A DNA stretch of 64,000 nucleotides from positions 22,972,001-23,036,000 of the forward strand of contig CM065389.1 in the NCBI GenBank assembly GCA_033060915.1, read 5' to 3'. The notes beneath the pieces were generated by a model. The model was not told where the DNA came from and did no database searches. It worked only from the letters and a program-made list of their open reading frames with translations. Source of the DNA: Euryodendron excelsum (Eukaryota; Streptophyta; Magnoliopsida; Ericales; Pentaphylacaceae). Numbering within the stretch: position 1 is the first letter of the stretch; every line of letters starts with the position of its first letter. Of this stretch, positions 47,366-60,500 are shown in pieces. The translations under genes and the position numbers were made by a program.

Positions 47366-49365
47366 TTAATAAGGTCTTGGGATAACTCCCACATCTTCGA
47401 TGCTCCATTCGCAATCCGGATCCTTGGCTAAGGCGAGACAGGCAAAGGTTTCTCCTAGGGCTCCAAAGATGTTGGCATTATTGATGCAGTTGTCAGCCTC
47501 TTTCTTTTCCTTTGCAGCGGATTCTTCTGTAAATAGGGTGGCTAGTTCACCGCCTTCCAACTCGAACGACTCCATCTGCTCTCTTGACTCCTTTATCTCC
47601 CAGCTCATGTCTTCATACTCAGTTGTGGACCAAGAGCTTTCTAGTAAGTTTCGTCCCACCGCAGCATATTTTGGGTGTAGAAATTCAGCGCCCCATCCAT
47701 CAACAGCCGTGTTCTTGGTCATCTCATCTATCGGGAACATCGGCTTCTCAATGGGCCAGTCAGAAGCATCAGGCACCTCCTTAGGATTATGAAAATAAAT
47801 TGGGCATAATGGGAGATCCTCCTCCCAGTCATCTTCTTCCTCAGTCTCCCAATCGTCCTCATAATCTTCGACCTTGGGCTCGTCAAACTCTCCCTCACCT
47901 TCCATTTCTACTAGTATCATATTGATGGTGTGATCTGGCAGAGGGTTGGTGGTCACATTGGGAGCAGGAGCAGGTTTTACCGGCTGCAGATCAATGGTCT
48001 TGTTATCGATCAGGTCTTGGATCTTGTGCTTGAGAGCAAAGCAGCTTTCGGTGTCATGCCCCTGGCCACCTGAATGGTACTCACATGTAAGGGCAGCATT
48101 AAAGGTTGGGGGTAGAAGGCTTGGCAACGAGCGAGCAGGTACGGGTTTCAAGATGTTGGTCTTCAGAAGGCTATGGTAAGCCTCAGTTTGGGTGCAAGCT
48201 AAGACGTCAAAGGTATGGATACATCGAGCAGGTCTATTGAAGTTGGGTCGTGCCCTAGGGGGACCATAGTTTGGGGTTGAAGCAGGCATGCTCAAGGTGG
48301 GTAAGGGTAGGACTGGGGGTGATTGTAGCGAGGGTCGGTATTGGGGTGGTTGGCTAGGCAGAATAGCGGACACTTCACTTTCCTTCCTGATCGTGCCCCT
48401 TGTAGTAGCCACCTTTTTAGCTATGTTGGCGGTATTTTCTCCAGTCATGGCATAGGGATCTATTATTCTTCCTATCTTGAGGCCGTTTTCTATCATCTCT
48501 CCCTGCATGATGAGCTCGGAGAAGCTTGTTTCCACACTTGTGCAGAGCTTCTCATAGAATATACCCTGAAAAGTATGTACAAACAGTTGTACATATTCCT
48601 TCTCCTCCAGCGAGGGATTCACTTGTGCAGCAGCCTCCCTCCATCTTAGGGCATATGCTTTAAATCTCTCCTTCTCACCCTTGCTCATTGTCATCAAGGA
48701 CCATCGATCGGAAGTGAGGTCGATGTTGTGACGATATTGGGCTTTGAATGCATTGACTAGCTCCATCCAGGTTGTGATCTTCCTTAAGTCCAGACGACGA
48801 ACCATTGCAGAGCCGACCCTGTGAGGCTGTGTTGGAATAACTGCATGAGGAGCTTCGGGTCGTTGCCATGTCCACTTAGTGCTCCAGCGTATAGGCGAAG
48901 ATGAGCAACGGAGTTATCGGTACCGTCGTACTTCTGGAAGTCAGGCATTTTAAACTTAGCAGGTCTCGGATGGTCAGGGAAGAAACAGAGTTCATCATAG
49001 GAAGTGAATCCGTAAGCATCGTGGCCATGGAGACTCCGTAACGAATCTTCTAATCCTTGGATTTTCAGGCTAAGAGGATCTAAAGAGGCCTTCTTTATGG
49101 CAGGTGAGAGCAATATGGTCTCTTCTTCTTCAGTGTTGACCCCTTTGGTGTCTTCCTTAGTCCTCCTAACATTGTCGGACTGAAGCATGACCCTTGGATT
49201 AGCGGGTTCAAGGTCTTTGGATGAGGTTATAGATGATGACGGGACTGTAGTAACATCCTTCATGGCCAGAGTTTGAATTAGTTTGAGCATCTCATCCATC
49301 TTAGTCCTCATTTTGTTGACTTCCTCTCGAGAGACTTGAGAGGATTCTTCAGGGTTACCAGCCAT
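47366..49365 (-). pseudogene. gag: gag of M1, longest copy, one frameshift
   Basis: Structural protein of the Tat/Ogre type that would form particles around element RNA. It starts MAGNPEESSQVSREEVNKM; residues about 13-36 look like a coiled coil. Capsid-like segment KFKMPDFQKYDGTDNSVAHL is near residue 140 and QWF near 187. After a frame change near 48795 (one base apparently missing) it continues through AYALRWREAAAQVNPSL-like sequence to a Pro-rich linker, zinc-knuckle-like CEYHSGGQGHDTESC and KHKIQDLIDN, then a strongly acidic Asp/Glu/Trp stretch and a C-terminus ending IPRPY. Both halves are otherwise open over about 2 kb. No protease or pol follows. It has the capsid core that I1 and I2 lack. 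Confidence 0.88.
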
Positions 49366-50905
49366 TAGTGATGCTCTTTGCCGGGTGATAATGGGATCCC
49401 TAGGTGGATGTTGCCCTTTCTTAGGAGCAATGTTGACTCAGTGTGAAGTGACTTCTGTAAATAGAAATAAAAAAGGAAAAAAGAAAAAGACAAAAACACA
49501 AGTCCCAAGTTAGTTTTTGGTTTTTAGAGAGCTTTATGCAATGCATGTCCTAGGGTGCTCTTCTTTAGGAGGAAAACTAACATGATGTATTGGCTCAGTT
49601 TTGGAGACAGGGGGTTTACCCCTGTATACAAATACCTTACTGTCAAGTAGGAACCTTCAGCCATCCATGCATTCATTCTTAAAAGTAAAGAAGTACATTG
49701 AATTTTGGGTTTAAGATACAAAGGAATTGAAATACATTTTAATAGGGGGAGGGGAACATTTTCCTTTGGACTTCCACCTATCTACTTTTACAAAAGGAGA
49801 ACCTAAACTACTCTTGAGTCTTCAGATTCGCCTTCCTTGGATTTGATGTAGAGAAGGTCGCTAAGAAACCTTGTTGATTGATTGCCCCTTGTCTTCTTAG
49901 CAACCCCATCTCTGTGAGCATAGAGGGATTGGGGCCCCTCTTATGGAATGAACTGAGATGCATGCTATGAGTCCTTTGGGTTACGTGGAAACCCTTAGGG
50001 TTTAGGTAGGTTTAATGCAAGAGAGAGTGACTTTGGTGTCACTCTCAATGGGTTGATCATATGCATGAGAATGCAGTGACTTGAGTTACTTGGAACTCTT
50101 GTCTTGACATGGAATATTGAATGCATGAACATGGGTATACGAAGAGTATAAGGTGAGAAAATGCAATAGCAAGGTAAAAGTGTATGCATAAGCAGTTAAA
50201 CAGGCATTATAACAGTATGAATACAGTCAATATAACAGCAGGAATAGACAGGTATAAATGAAAGTAAGAGCAGTCGCCCTTTCCTCCATGGTTTTGAAAA
50301 CGGTGCTCGTGTCTTAAATCCGGCAGAGGTTCGGCTATGCATGGTGTCTATATGAGTATGAGGTTGAGGGTTGACTAATGCGTCCTAAAATGGCTCGGTC
50401 CCCGGATCTTCAAACCTAGGCCCACTCCCCGAGGTGGTGCCATCATCGTTTGGTGATCCGAGCAGGGGAACCATCAAGAGGCCGTAGGCGAAGAAACTGA
50501 CACAGCATCTTGCCCACAACCAATATACCGTTCCCTCTTTCTAACTAGAAAGGACATATCAGGATAAAATGCAAGTATGCAGAATGCAAGTGCACATGCA
50601 GTGTGTGTGTGATTTTTAAAAGTGGAGGAAAGAGCCTAACAACTCCCATTCATCCTGTTCATCACACTCATGCATAGCAGTTAATAAAACTTAATCAAAA
50701 AGCGCACCTACAAAACAAAGATGCAAGTGTTAGTATGTGGATGACAAACATAATACAAGATAATATGAATAAATGAATGTTTTTTGAAAACAATGTTGAA
50801 AATTTAGTTTTGAAAATTTAAAGTGAATAGGATTGAACAACTTAATTGAAGACTCTACATGGGTGAAGGGTAAAGAGACATGACTATAGCCTAACCCTCT
50901 AAGTT
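49366..50905 (-). other. Leader of M1
   Basis: Between the primer-binding site and gag on the minus strand. It matches the I2 leader over most of its length and holds the conserved short frame at 49995-50189. A frame at 49524-49721 partly matches those at 3375-3623 and 16621-16863. Confidence 0.8.
49995..50189 (-). CDS. Conserved 64-codon leader reading frame (M1), function unknown
   Basis: MHTLLPCYCIFSPYT start and LSLALNLPKP end; same length as the P copies. About ten residue changes compared with I1, with no stop or indel. Confidence 0.3.
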   Translation of the reverse strand: MHTLLPCYCIFSPYTLRIPMFMHSIFHVKTRVPSNSSHCILMHMINPLRVTPKSLSLALNLPKP

Positions 50906-50923
50906 TCCCCAGTGGAGTCGCCA
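50905..50923 (-). promoter_or_regulatory. Primer-binding site of M1, tRNA-Arg type
   Basis: Minus strand TGGCGACTCCACTGGGGA, two bases inside the 5' LTR end, as in I2. This fixes the right-hand LTR as 5' and M1 as minus-strand. Confidence 0.87.
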
Positions 50924-53900
50924 GCTGTCGCGCCCAGATTTTTCGCACTCGAGGAATACATACACAAGCGGGAAAAATGTTGTACTCTCTCGTTAGAACT
51001 CACCCTCCTAAAAGAATGAGTGCGACTAGGTTTGAATTGAAAATCTAATTTTGAATAAAGGGCTTTTAGAAAAAGATTGGAGTTGCCACCTAACTTAATT
51101 AAGGTGAGTTAGGTCACCTAAGAACTAAGAATAATCCGAAGACTACACTTAGGGTTTTTGGAAAAAGGTTTTTGAAAATATCACCTCAAGAGAGGGTTTT
51201 TAGGAAAATAGGTTGTTTGGCAACCTTTGGAAAACATTTAGCCCTTTTTGAAAAATAACTCCTTTTGGTCTTTCGAAAACAGTGATCTAGATTTGGAGGT
51301 TGGTTACGTATAGGGAAGACGCACTAAGCCATCACCCTACACCGCTCTTTCGGTACCTACATGTCAATCTACCCTAGAGTCACCTATGAGAGTCTTCAAT
51401 TAACATATGTTCAACCCTATTCACTTTAGAAAAACAATGTTTGAAAAGATATAATGCATGAGATGTAAGTGCAACATAAGAGAGAATTGGAGAATAGATT
51501 TGGAGATAAATTTGAAAAGAAATTGATTTGATTTGAAAGAGATTCGAAATTGGATAGATTTGAAATTGAAAAGTTTTGGAAATTGAAAGTAGAGATTTAA
51601 AGATAGAAATTTGAAATTAGAAATTTGAAAATAAATTGGAGATTTGGAAAGATTTTAGAATTTGAAATTTGGAAAATATGGAGGAGTTTGAAATTTGAAA
51701 AATATTGTGACCGCACCCATGAGGGTTGCCTACGTATTCTTTTGGAGGAATCAGGTCAGTCGTAGCTCGGACAAGAGTCCAATAGAAAATAGAAGAGTTG
51801 ATTTGAAAGAAAGAGTTTGAATTGGAAATTGGATTGGAAGATTGAGAGATTGAACTTAGAATAGAATATTGAAAATTGGAATTTAGAATTTTAGAATTGA
51901 AGAGATTGGATGTTGATTTGAGAAGGTAGAATTTGGAAGAAAGATTTAAACCTGTTTTGGAAAGATGGAAGTTTAAGAAACCTAGACCTAGGAAAGAAAA
52001 GATTTGACTTGACTTGGAAGGTTTAGGAGATTAGGAAAGATTGGATTTAGGAAATGTTTGAATTAGGAAAGGGCCGATTTAGGAAAGTTTCGAATTAGGA
52101 AAGTTTCATTTTTGAAAAGTTTTCGGATTAGAAAAGTTTCTAAATTAGGAAAGTTTTCAAATTAGGAAAGTTTCGAATTTAGGAAAGTTTTAGAAATTGG
52201 AAAGTGTCATTTCAGGAAAGATTTTGAATTAGGAAAGGTTTTGAAATTAGGAAAGTTTTGAAAGTTGAAAAGTTTTGCAAATTAGGAAAGATTTAACTTA
52301 AGAAAGTTTTGAATTTAGAAAGCATTGAATTTGGAAAGATTTGAAATTTAGAAAGTTTAAGAGTTAAAAAGTTTTAGAATTTTAGAAAATCTTGAAATTA
52401 AGAAAGGTTTGAGTTTAGGAAAGATTTGAAAACCTAGATTTGGAAAGTTAAGATTTTAAAAGGGGTAGGATTAGGAAATGGTTGAATTAGGAAAGATTTG
52501 AAAGTTGAGTTTTAAAATTTAGGAAAGATTTTTATATTCAAGTTTTGGAAACTTAAGATTTAGGAAAGTGAAGGATTAGGAAGGATTTGAATTTAGGAAA
52601 GATTTGGATTTTGAAACTTAAGGAAAGATTTGAAGTTTAGGTTTAGGAAACTTATGGTTTAGGAAGGTAGGAAATTAGGAAGGAGTTGAATTAGGAAAGG
52701 TTTGGATTTGTTTCCAAAAATGGAGGATTGGATCTAGTTTCCTAAACGGATAGATTGGATTTGGTTTCCTAAAAGGAAGGTTAGATTTGGTTTCATAAAG
52801 GGAAGATTGAATTTAACAAGGATTTGGAAAGGGAGGTTTTGGAAACCCTAAATTTGGAAAACTATAGTTTCGACGTAGAAAATAGGTTTTGGAAACATGT
52901 ATAGTTTTAACGTAGAAAACAAGAGGTTTTGGAAACCTAGGTTTGGGGCAAAGTTTGAAAATCATGTTTTTGAAAAGAAAATTAGGGTTTCCTAATTGTG
53001 AGTTCTAGGGCTTGATTTGGGTTCTAAAGAGTTTTTGGAAAGTGCATTTTTGGAAACAAGTTTTTGAAAGAAAATCCTAGAGAGGAGTTTTTGGAAAGTG
53101 TATTTTAGGAAACGTGTTTTTTGAAAGGAAAATCCTAGAGGGTGGTTTTTAGAAGGAAGATTTTGGAAAGCAAGCTTTTAGAAAGATTTTTGGTAGAAAA
53201 TCGTTGGAGAGAGTTTTGGAAAGATTTTTAGGGAGCGTTTTTAGAAAGTGGATTTTGAGGAGAAGATTTTGAAAAGGAATTGAAAAAGAGAGTTTTGAAA
53301 AGTAAATTTATGGAGAGAATTTTTGAAAATAACTTTGGAGAGGAGAGTTTTAGGAAGTATGTTAAAAAAGAGATTTTTAGGAAGAGATTTTTGAAAAGAG
53401 AGTTTTTAGAAAGTGTAAAAACATCTCACTTTCCTAAAGCGATTTTAGCCATAAAAAGGCTAGAACCACTTTAAGAAAGTGGTTTTGAAAACAAGGAGTT
53501 GAAAATATAGACCATACCGGTCTCTTTAAATATAACACTTTCCTAAAGCAATCCTAGCCATGGAAAGGCTAGAATCACCCTAAGATTTTGATATTGAAAA
53601 CATGTTTTGAAAAAGGAGATTTTGATGCAATTTTGAAAACAAGTTTAAAAACAATTTTGAAAACTAACTTTGAAAACGATTTTTGGAAGATGCAAGACCA
53701 TGATATGCACAATGCAATTTTGGGGTCGTGAACATACAAAGTTAAGGTTTCACCACACAATCAAGGGGGCCGGACCCACGTGGTCTTTGGTTAGACTAGA
53801 AGAAAGCCCCCGACAAGGTAACTCTCCAATAGTCTAATCCTACACATGGATCGGGAGTCCCCTTGTTTTAAGCATGCACAGAAAGAGGGGGAAAGAGATG

Positions 53901-54300
53901 GGGGATTAAAATAGAAGAGAACCCAAGTGGGTTAGGAGAGAGAAGAGAGAGGGGGAAGTGCGGAAATTTAAATGGAGAACCTACCTTGTGTCTTGTTTAT
54001 TTTGTGCGCCTTGCTTTCTTCGGTCTTCGTTTTGATCTTCATCTTCAACCTTCAAGAGCCACCTTCAATCTTCAAACTTCAGATTACAACTCCTCAAGTC
54101 TTCGAAGAAAGGTTGAAGGTTAGTGTATGAGTGTATGAGGGTGTGTATAAGTGTATAGGAGGTTAGGGTTTAGTGTATGGTGGCTAGGGTTTGGAAAACC
54201 TAGGGAGACTAGGGTTTAGGGATTGTTCGAGCTCTGTATATCGAATTATATGATTTTTAGATTGAGTTTGCGCATCCTCTTCACGCTGGAAGAGGCTCTG

Positions 54301-54308
54301 TATTTATA
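54301..54308 (-). promoter_or_regulatory. TATA box of M1 5' LTR
   Basis: TATAAATA on the minus strand; this would drive the M1 genomic transcript. Confidence 0.65.
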
Positions 54309-55364
54309 GAAGTTGGACAACACTGGAGCCTATTGTAGTGGCGCCAGGGCAAACTTTACACTGGCGCCACCATGCCATTTTTTGGCTTGGCGCCACTACT
54401 AGTGGCGCCAGCCATTTAGGAAATATTTAAGCTCGGCAAGCAACGTATCTTTGACTAGATTTGGGCGCCTGTACTAGTGACTACTATGCAATTTTTAGCC
54501 TAGCTTCACTGGGAGTGACTCCAGAAAGTCTGGGAATGGTTTAAGGGACCGAGAATGGCCCGGAAGGCTAGAAAAGAGCAGGAACACTTAAAATAGTGCA
54601 CCGGAGGTATTTGACTTGAAAAATGAGGACACAACGTGTTGGAAGGGTTGACCGGGCCTTTAGGGGCAAAAAGGTCAATCGGATTGGAAAGCTGCCGGGA
54701 CGGACTCAGACTGTCCTGGAAGAAGACTCGAAATTTGAAAACATTATTCAGAATGTTTCCAAAGGTTGCCGGTTTGAACCCAAAGCCGGGGTGGTTGGAA
54801 AAGGTGACCGGCCCACAAGGGGCAAAACGGTCATTTTATACCGGGTTGGCCGGAACTGAGTCGGAATGATCCGAAAAAGTAATGGAAGATTGAGAATACT
54901 ATGACAAGTAATCTCAGGAAGTTATCGATTTGATACCCAGAGCCGGCATGGTCAGAAAAGGCGACCGGCCCCTAGGGGCAAAACGGTCATTTTGCACCGG
55001 GTTTGCCGAAACTGACTCGAAATGATCCGAAAAAGTAGAAGAGGATTGAGAATACTATAAGATGTATTCTCGGGAGGTTACCGGTTTGATACCTAGAGCC
55101 AGTGTGGTTCCCAAGGCATTCGGATGCCTAGGGGCAAAATGGTCACCTTGACCGGAAAGTCTCGAAAAAGGTCCAAGGGGTAGTTTAGTCATTTTTCACC
55201 GAAGTGGGCTAACAGACACTGGTGTTGACCTGGGTTTTGAGTGTTTCTGCCACTCTGACGGTGGCCATCGTGACACAGGGGTTTGTTGGCAATTCCCTAT
55301 ATCGACCTATTTGTGAGTATTTCCGCTACTCTAACGGTTGTGATATTTACGAGTATTTTCGCTA

Positions 55365-55748
55365 CTCGGACTGTCTCGAGGAATAAACTGTCTCGAGAGA
55401 TTGATTGAAAAGGGGTCTTATCGTCTTCGAGAAGACGAGCCTAGTTGGAACCGTCTTGAGGAATAAACTGTCTCGAGAGTGGGATTGGAAAGGGGACTTA
55501 CCGTCTTCAAAAAGACGTGCTTGAGTTAGAACCGTCTCGAGGAATCAACTGTCTCAAGAGAGGGATTGGAAAGGGGACTTACCGTCTTCGAATAGACGTG
55601 CCTGAATTGGAACCGTCTCGAGGAATAAACTGTCTCGAGAGAGGAATTGGAAAGGGGACTTACCGTCTTTGAAAAGACGTGCCTGAGTTGGAACCGTCTC
55701 GAGGTATAAACTGTCTCGAGAGAGGGATTGGAATTGGAATTGGAAAGA
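55365..55748. repeat. 80-81 bp minisatellite in M1 5' LTR, 5 units
   Basis: Reverse complement units; one more than in the 3' LTR of the same element, so array length changed after insertion or during reverse transcription. Confidence 0.9.
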
Positions 55749-55932
55749 ACAATGCCCCTAAGGGCATTTTGGTCATTTTGTCTCTATTTGGGCTTGACAG
55801 GCTCGCGAATTGATGGACAGACGGAATTTGGACTTTAGAAAGTTGGTTTCAATTGGAATACGCCCACAATGACTTGAAAACAAGTCTGGGCGGAGTGTAG
55901 ACTGCCGAGCGGTCAAAAATGGGGTGCTTAAA

Positions 55933-56174
55933 GTCACCTGATCTCCAGGGCCCGGTACCTCCTCCTCGGCACCAATCTCCTCTGCGAAAGCCTGCTCAAC
56001 CGAAGGAAAAGGGTCAACAGGTAGCCTACTCCCCTGCCCACTCTGACTGGAGGAAGATCGTCCGGTAGATCGTCGACTACCTCTAGATCGACTAGAGCCA
56101 CAAGTAGAATCTGTCCGAGCTGCCTTCCCCGAGCGGTGCCTCCTCTCAGAACTGTCATCACTAGCGTCTACCAT
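55933..56174 (-). pseudogene. Antisense PMD pseudogene of I2, 5' part
   Basis: The N-terminal part of the gene whose 3' part is at 20054-21663. It starts at ATG 56174 right after a splice acceptor (MVDASDDSSERRH), runs through the Ser/Arg-rich region and the EEIGAEEEVPGPGDQVT stretch, and is cut by M1 at GTCAC. This part itself is open. The right GTCAC copy at 55933-55937 belongs to the M1 duplication. Confidence 0.82.
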
Positions 56175-57497
56175 CCTGAAAAGGTAGGCCAAGGTAAGAG
56201 ACGTTAACATACTATCCATGCAGTTTAAATAACAGTAAAATAAAATAAACAACTAACACAAACAAAACAAATAAAGGACTTCGAATGATAAGGCAAAACA
56301 AATTTCCTACATGCACATTTCGATTTTCCAACTTCAAATCAAATTTCAAGGGTTTTCTGTCTTTTTCCTTCAAAAAGATTTTATTTCTAAAACTTTAACC
56401 AACTCTTCCCCTAATTTTGAAAAATTTCGACAGAATGCCGTTTCAAAATGGCCTCTACAACACCCATGACATCAACACAAAATACAAAACGTGCACTTTC
56501 CAATATAACAATCACATAACAACCGCACTCGCGCACATTTTTGAATTTTTCAAAATTTTCAAAACTCATGTTTTATTTTTCAAATAAATCAATGGTTCTC
56601 AAAAGTTTCCTGAAATTTCTCAAAATCACCTCAAATGTTTTCTAAAATATTCCACTATTTTTCCAAATTTCAAACTTTAAAAATTTCATCAATCTCTCAA
56701 GTTTTCTTAATTTTTCTAATTTTCTAAATATTTTTCTATTTTTCAAAAAATCACTGAGTTTTCAAAAAATCACGACACTTCATACGGTTGTTAAACACAT
56801 TTTTCTAAGGCACTTTGCACAAAAATATGGCCAGGAAACCTAATGCCCAAGTCTGTAGGAACAAATCCCCTATTCCTGCAGAAAACCCCTTTACATATTC
56901 ATATCTAATGACTCAAATTCAATCAAACAAGCACCAAAATGCAAAAACAACATCACCATCATGTTCAAAACACATCAAAACATCAAGTTCCACTATTCAT
57001 GTGATTCAAACGAAGTTCTACACATCAAAATCAACAAAATTTGAAAACTCACTTTTTGAAGTTCTCCGGCAAAATCTTCTCTTCCGACGACTTTTCCAGC
57101 GACGTGGTCTCCTTCCGGCAATCACCCGTGGTCTCCAAGAAGTGCTCCTTCAATGTCCAAGTCAACTTCCTCACAATGCCTCTTAGATTTGCGAAAACTC
57201 TCCAAAATTCTATAAGCATTCGAACCAGAGTTTTCTGGTTTTAACTCCAAGCCTGGCGCCACTTGCAGAGGCACTAGGCATTTTCTACCAAAGGCGCCAC
57301 TGCTAATGGTGCCAGTGTCCAATTCTGGGCAGCTTTGCCCCCTTTCTGGCCAAATCTCATTTTTGAAGGCCTTTTTGGCCCGCTATCCGTTTCCAACCCC
57401 TGTTGTCGAAAGATTTCCAATGTCCGTCCCTTCGACTGTCTCGCGGTCAACATGAGACTCTTACTTTTATCATTTTCTATCTTTGACAAGCAAAGAC
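56175..57497 (-). other. 5' untranslated region and predicted intron of the I2 PMD gene
   Basis: Acceptor CTTTTCAG at 56176, donor GTGAG at 57052 on the minus strand, an 877-base intron. GGCGCC palindromes at 57253-57315. The conserved hairpin lies at 57473-57503 (one mismatch). Confidence 0.55.
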
Positions 57498-57514
57498 AGA
57501 AAAAGAGGGGCAGC
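57498..57514 (+). promoter_or_regulatory. Polypurine tract of I2
   Basis: AGAAAAAGAGGGGCAGC directly before LTR-C. Confidence 0.83.
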
Positions 57515-60500
57515 TACAAGCACTCCATTTTTTACCGCTCAGCAATCTAAACTCCGTCCAGACTTATGTTCAAGTCATTGTGGGCATATTCCAATCGAAA
57601 CCAACTTTCTAAGTCTAAATCCCGTTAGTCTATCACTTCACGGCCCTGCCAGGCCCAAATAGAGGCAAAACGACCAAAGTGCCCTTAGGGGGCATTGTCC
57701 TTTCCTTTCCAACCCCCTTTCCAATCCCTCTCTTGAGACAATGTATTCCTCGAGACGGTTCCAAATCAGGCACGTCTTTTCGAAGACGGTAATTCCCCTT
57801 TCCAATCCCTCTCTCGAGACAGTTTATTCCTCGAGACAGTTCCAATCAGGCACGTCTTTCCGAAGACAGTAAGTCCCCTTTCCAATCCCTCTCTTGAGAT
57901 AGTTTATTCCTCGAGACGGTTCCAATCAGGCACGTCTTTCCGAAGACAGTAAGTCCCCTTTCTAATCCCTCTCTCGAGACAGTTTATTCCTCGAGACGGT
58001 TCCAATCAGGCACGTCTTTCTAAAGACGGTAAGTCCCCTTTCCAATCCCTCTCTCGAGACAGTTTATTCCTTGAGACGGTCCCAAATCAGGCACATCTTT
58101 CTGAAGACGGTAAGTCCCCTTTCCAATCCCTCTCTCGAGACAGTTTATTCCTCGAGACGGCTCCAAATCAGGCTCGTCTTTCCGAAGACGGTAAGTCCCC
58201 TTTCCAATCCCTCTCTCGAGACAGTTTATTCCACGAGAGGGTCCGAGTAGCGGAAATACTCACAAATAGGTCGATATAGGGAATTGCCAAACAAACCCCT
58301 GTGTCACGATGACCACTGTTAGAGTGGTGGAAGCACTCAAAACCCAGGTCAACACCAGTGCCTGCTAGCCCACTTCGGTGAAAATTGACCAAACTGCCCC
58401 TTGGGCTTTTTCTGAGACTTTCCGGTCAAGATGACTATTTTGCCCCTAGGCATCCGAACGCCTTGGGAACAACACCGGCTCTGGGTATCAAACCGGTAAC
58501 TTCACGAGAATGCTTTTTACAGTATTCCCGACCTTCATCTATCTTTCCGGATCATTCTGAGTCATTTCCAGCCAACCCGATACAAAATGACCGTTTTGCC
58601 CCTGGAGGGCCGATCTCCTTTTCTTACCACACCAGCTCTGGGTATCAAACCGGTAACTTTCCTAGAATGCTTTTTATAGTGTCCTCAACCTTTCTTTATC
58701 TTTTTGGATCATTCCGAGTCAGTTCCGGCAAACCCGATGCGAAATGACCGTTTTGCCCCTGGTGGGCCAGTCACCTTTTCTAACTACATCGGCTCTACAT
58801 ATCAAATTGGAAACCTTTGGGGACATTCTGAATAATGTTTCCAAATCTCGAGTCTTCTTCCGGGACAGTCCGAGTCCGTCCTGGCAGCTTCCCGACTCGA
58901 TTGACCGTTTTGCCCCTAAAGGCCCGGTCAACCTTTCTAACACATCCTATCCTCATTTTTCAAGTCAGATACCTCTGGGACACTATTTTCAGTGTTCCTG
59001 CTCTTTTCCGGCCTTTCGGGTCATTTCCGGTCTCCCAAACTCCTTTCCGAACTTTCTAGAGTAACTCCTAGTGAAGCCAGGCTAAAAATTGCATGGTACT
59101 CACTAGTACTGGCGCCCAAATCTAGTCAAAGATACGTTGCTTGCCGACCTTAAACATTTCCTAAATGGCTGGCGCCACTACTAGTGGCGCCAAGCCAAAA
59201 AATGGCCTAGCGCCACTGCAACAGGCGCTAGTGCATTCCTCTCTCTACAAATACAGAGCCTCTTCTAGCATGAAAGAGGTCTACAAACTTAATTAAAAAA
59301 TCATATATTTCGATATACAGAGCTCGTGCACTCCCAAAACCCTAGTTTTCCTAGGTTTTTCAAACCCTAGCCACCATACACTAAACTCTAGCCTCCTATA
59401 CACTCATACACACCTCCATACACTTATACACTAGCCTCCAACCTTCATTTGAAGACTTGTAGAGCTGCAATCTGAAGTTTGAAGATTGAAGGCGACTCTT
59501 GAAGATTGAAGATGAAGATCGAAGACAAGCAAGGCGCACAAAATAAATAAGACATACGGTAGACTTCCTATTTAAATTTTCGCACTTTCCCCCTCTCTCT
59601 TCTCTCTCCTAACCCACTTGGGTTTTCTCTATTTTAATCCCCCATCTCTTTCCCCCCCTTTCTTTTCATACTTGAAACAAGGGGACTCTCGGTCCTTGTG
59701 TAGGATTAGACTATCGGAGGGTCACCGTGTCAGGTGCTTTCCTTTAGGCTAACCAGAGACCACGTGGGTCCGGCCCCCTTGATTATGTGGTGAAGCCTTA
59801 ACCTTGTATATTCACGACCTCAAAATTGCATTGTGCATATCATGATCATGCATCTTCCAAAAATCGTTTTCAAATTCGTTTACAAAATTTGCACTAAATT
59901 TGTTTTCAAAATTGCATCAAAATCTCCTTTTCAAAAACATGTTTTCAAAATCACAATCCTAGGGTGATTCTAGCCTTTCCATGGCTAGGGTTGCTTTAGG
60001 AAAGTGTTACAATAAAAGTGACTTTTATGGTCTATATTTTCAAATCTTATTGTTTTCAAAACCACTTTCTTAAAGTGGTTCTAACCTTCATATGGTTAGA
60101 ATCGCTTTAGGAAAGTGAGACGTTTTTATACCTTCTAAAAATTCTCTTTCCAAATCCCTCCTCCTAAAAATCTCTTTTTCAACATACTTTCCTAAAACTT
60201 TCCTTTCCAAAATTGTTTTCTAAAAACTCTTTCCAAAAATCTATCTTTCAAAACCTCCTTTTTCAACTCCTTTCCAAAATGCTCTCTTCAAAGTCTACTT
60301 TCCAAAAACGTTCCCTAGGTCTCTTTCTTTGAAAAACTCTCCCTGAAAATCTTTCCAAAAACTCTCTTTCTAAAATTTTCCTTCTAGAAACTCCCCTCTA
60401 GGATTTCCTTCCAAAAAACTTGTTTCCAAAAACCCGCTTTTCAAAAACTCCTTCTCTTTAAAATCTCTTTCCAAAAACTCTCTCTTCAAATTTACTTTCC

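Larger units (their letters stand above)
50926..55932 (-). mobile_element. 5' LTR of M1 (5,007 bp)
   Basis: Starts TGTCGCGCCC and ends GGGGTGCTTAAA, one base off the usual CTTACA. Landmarks: cryptic repeat 51430-53420, hairpins 53425-53485, G-box 53776, TATA box 54301-54308, GGCGCC palindromes 54340-54412, about 160-bp repeats 54640-55190, minisatellite of five units 55365-55748. By eye it differs from the 3' LTR at a few percent of sites, mostly transitions, plus one minisatellite unit. Confidence 0.93.
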
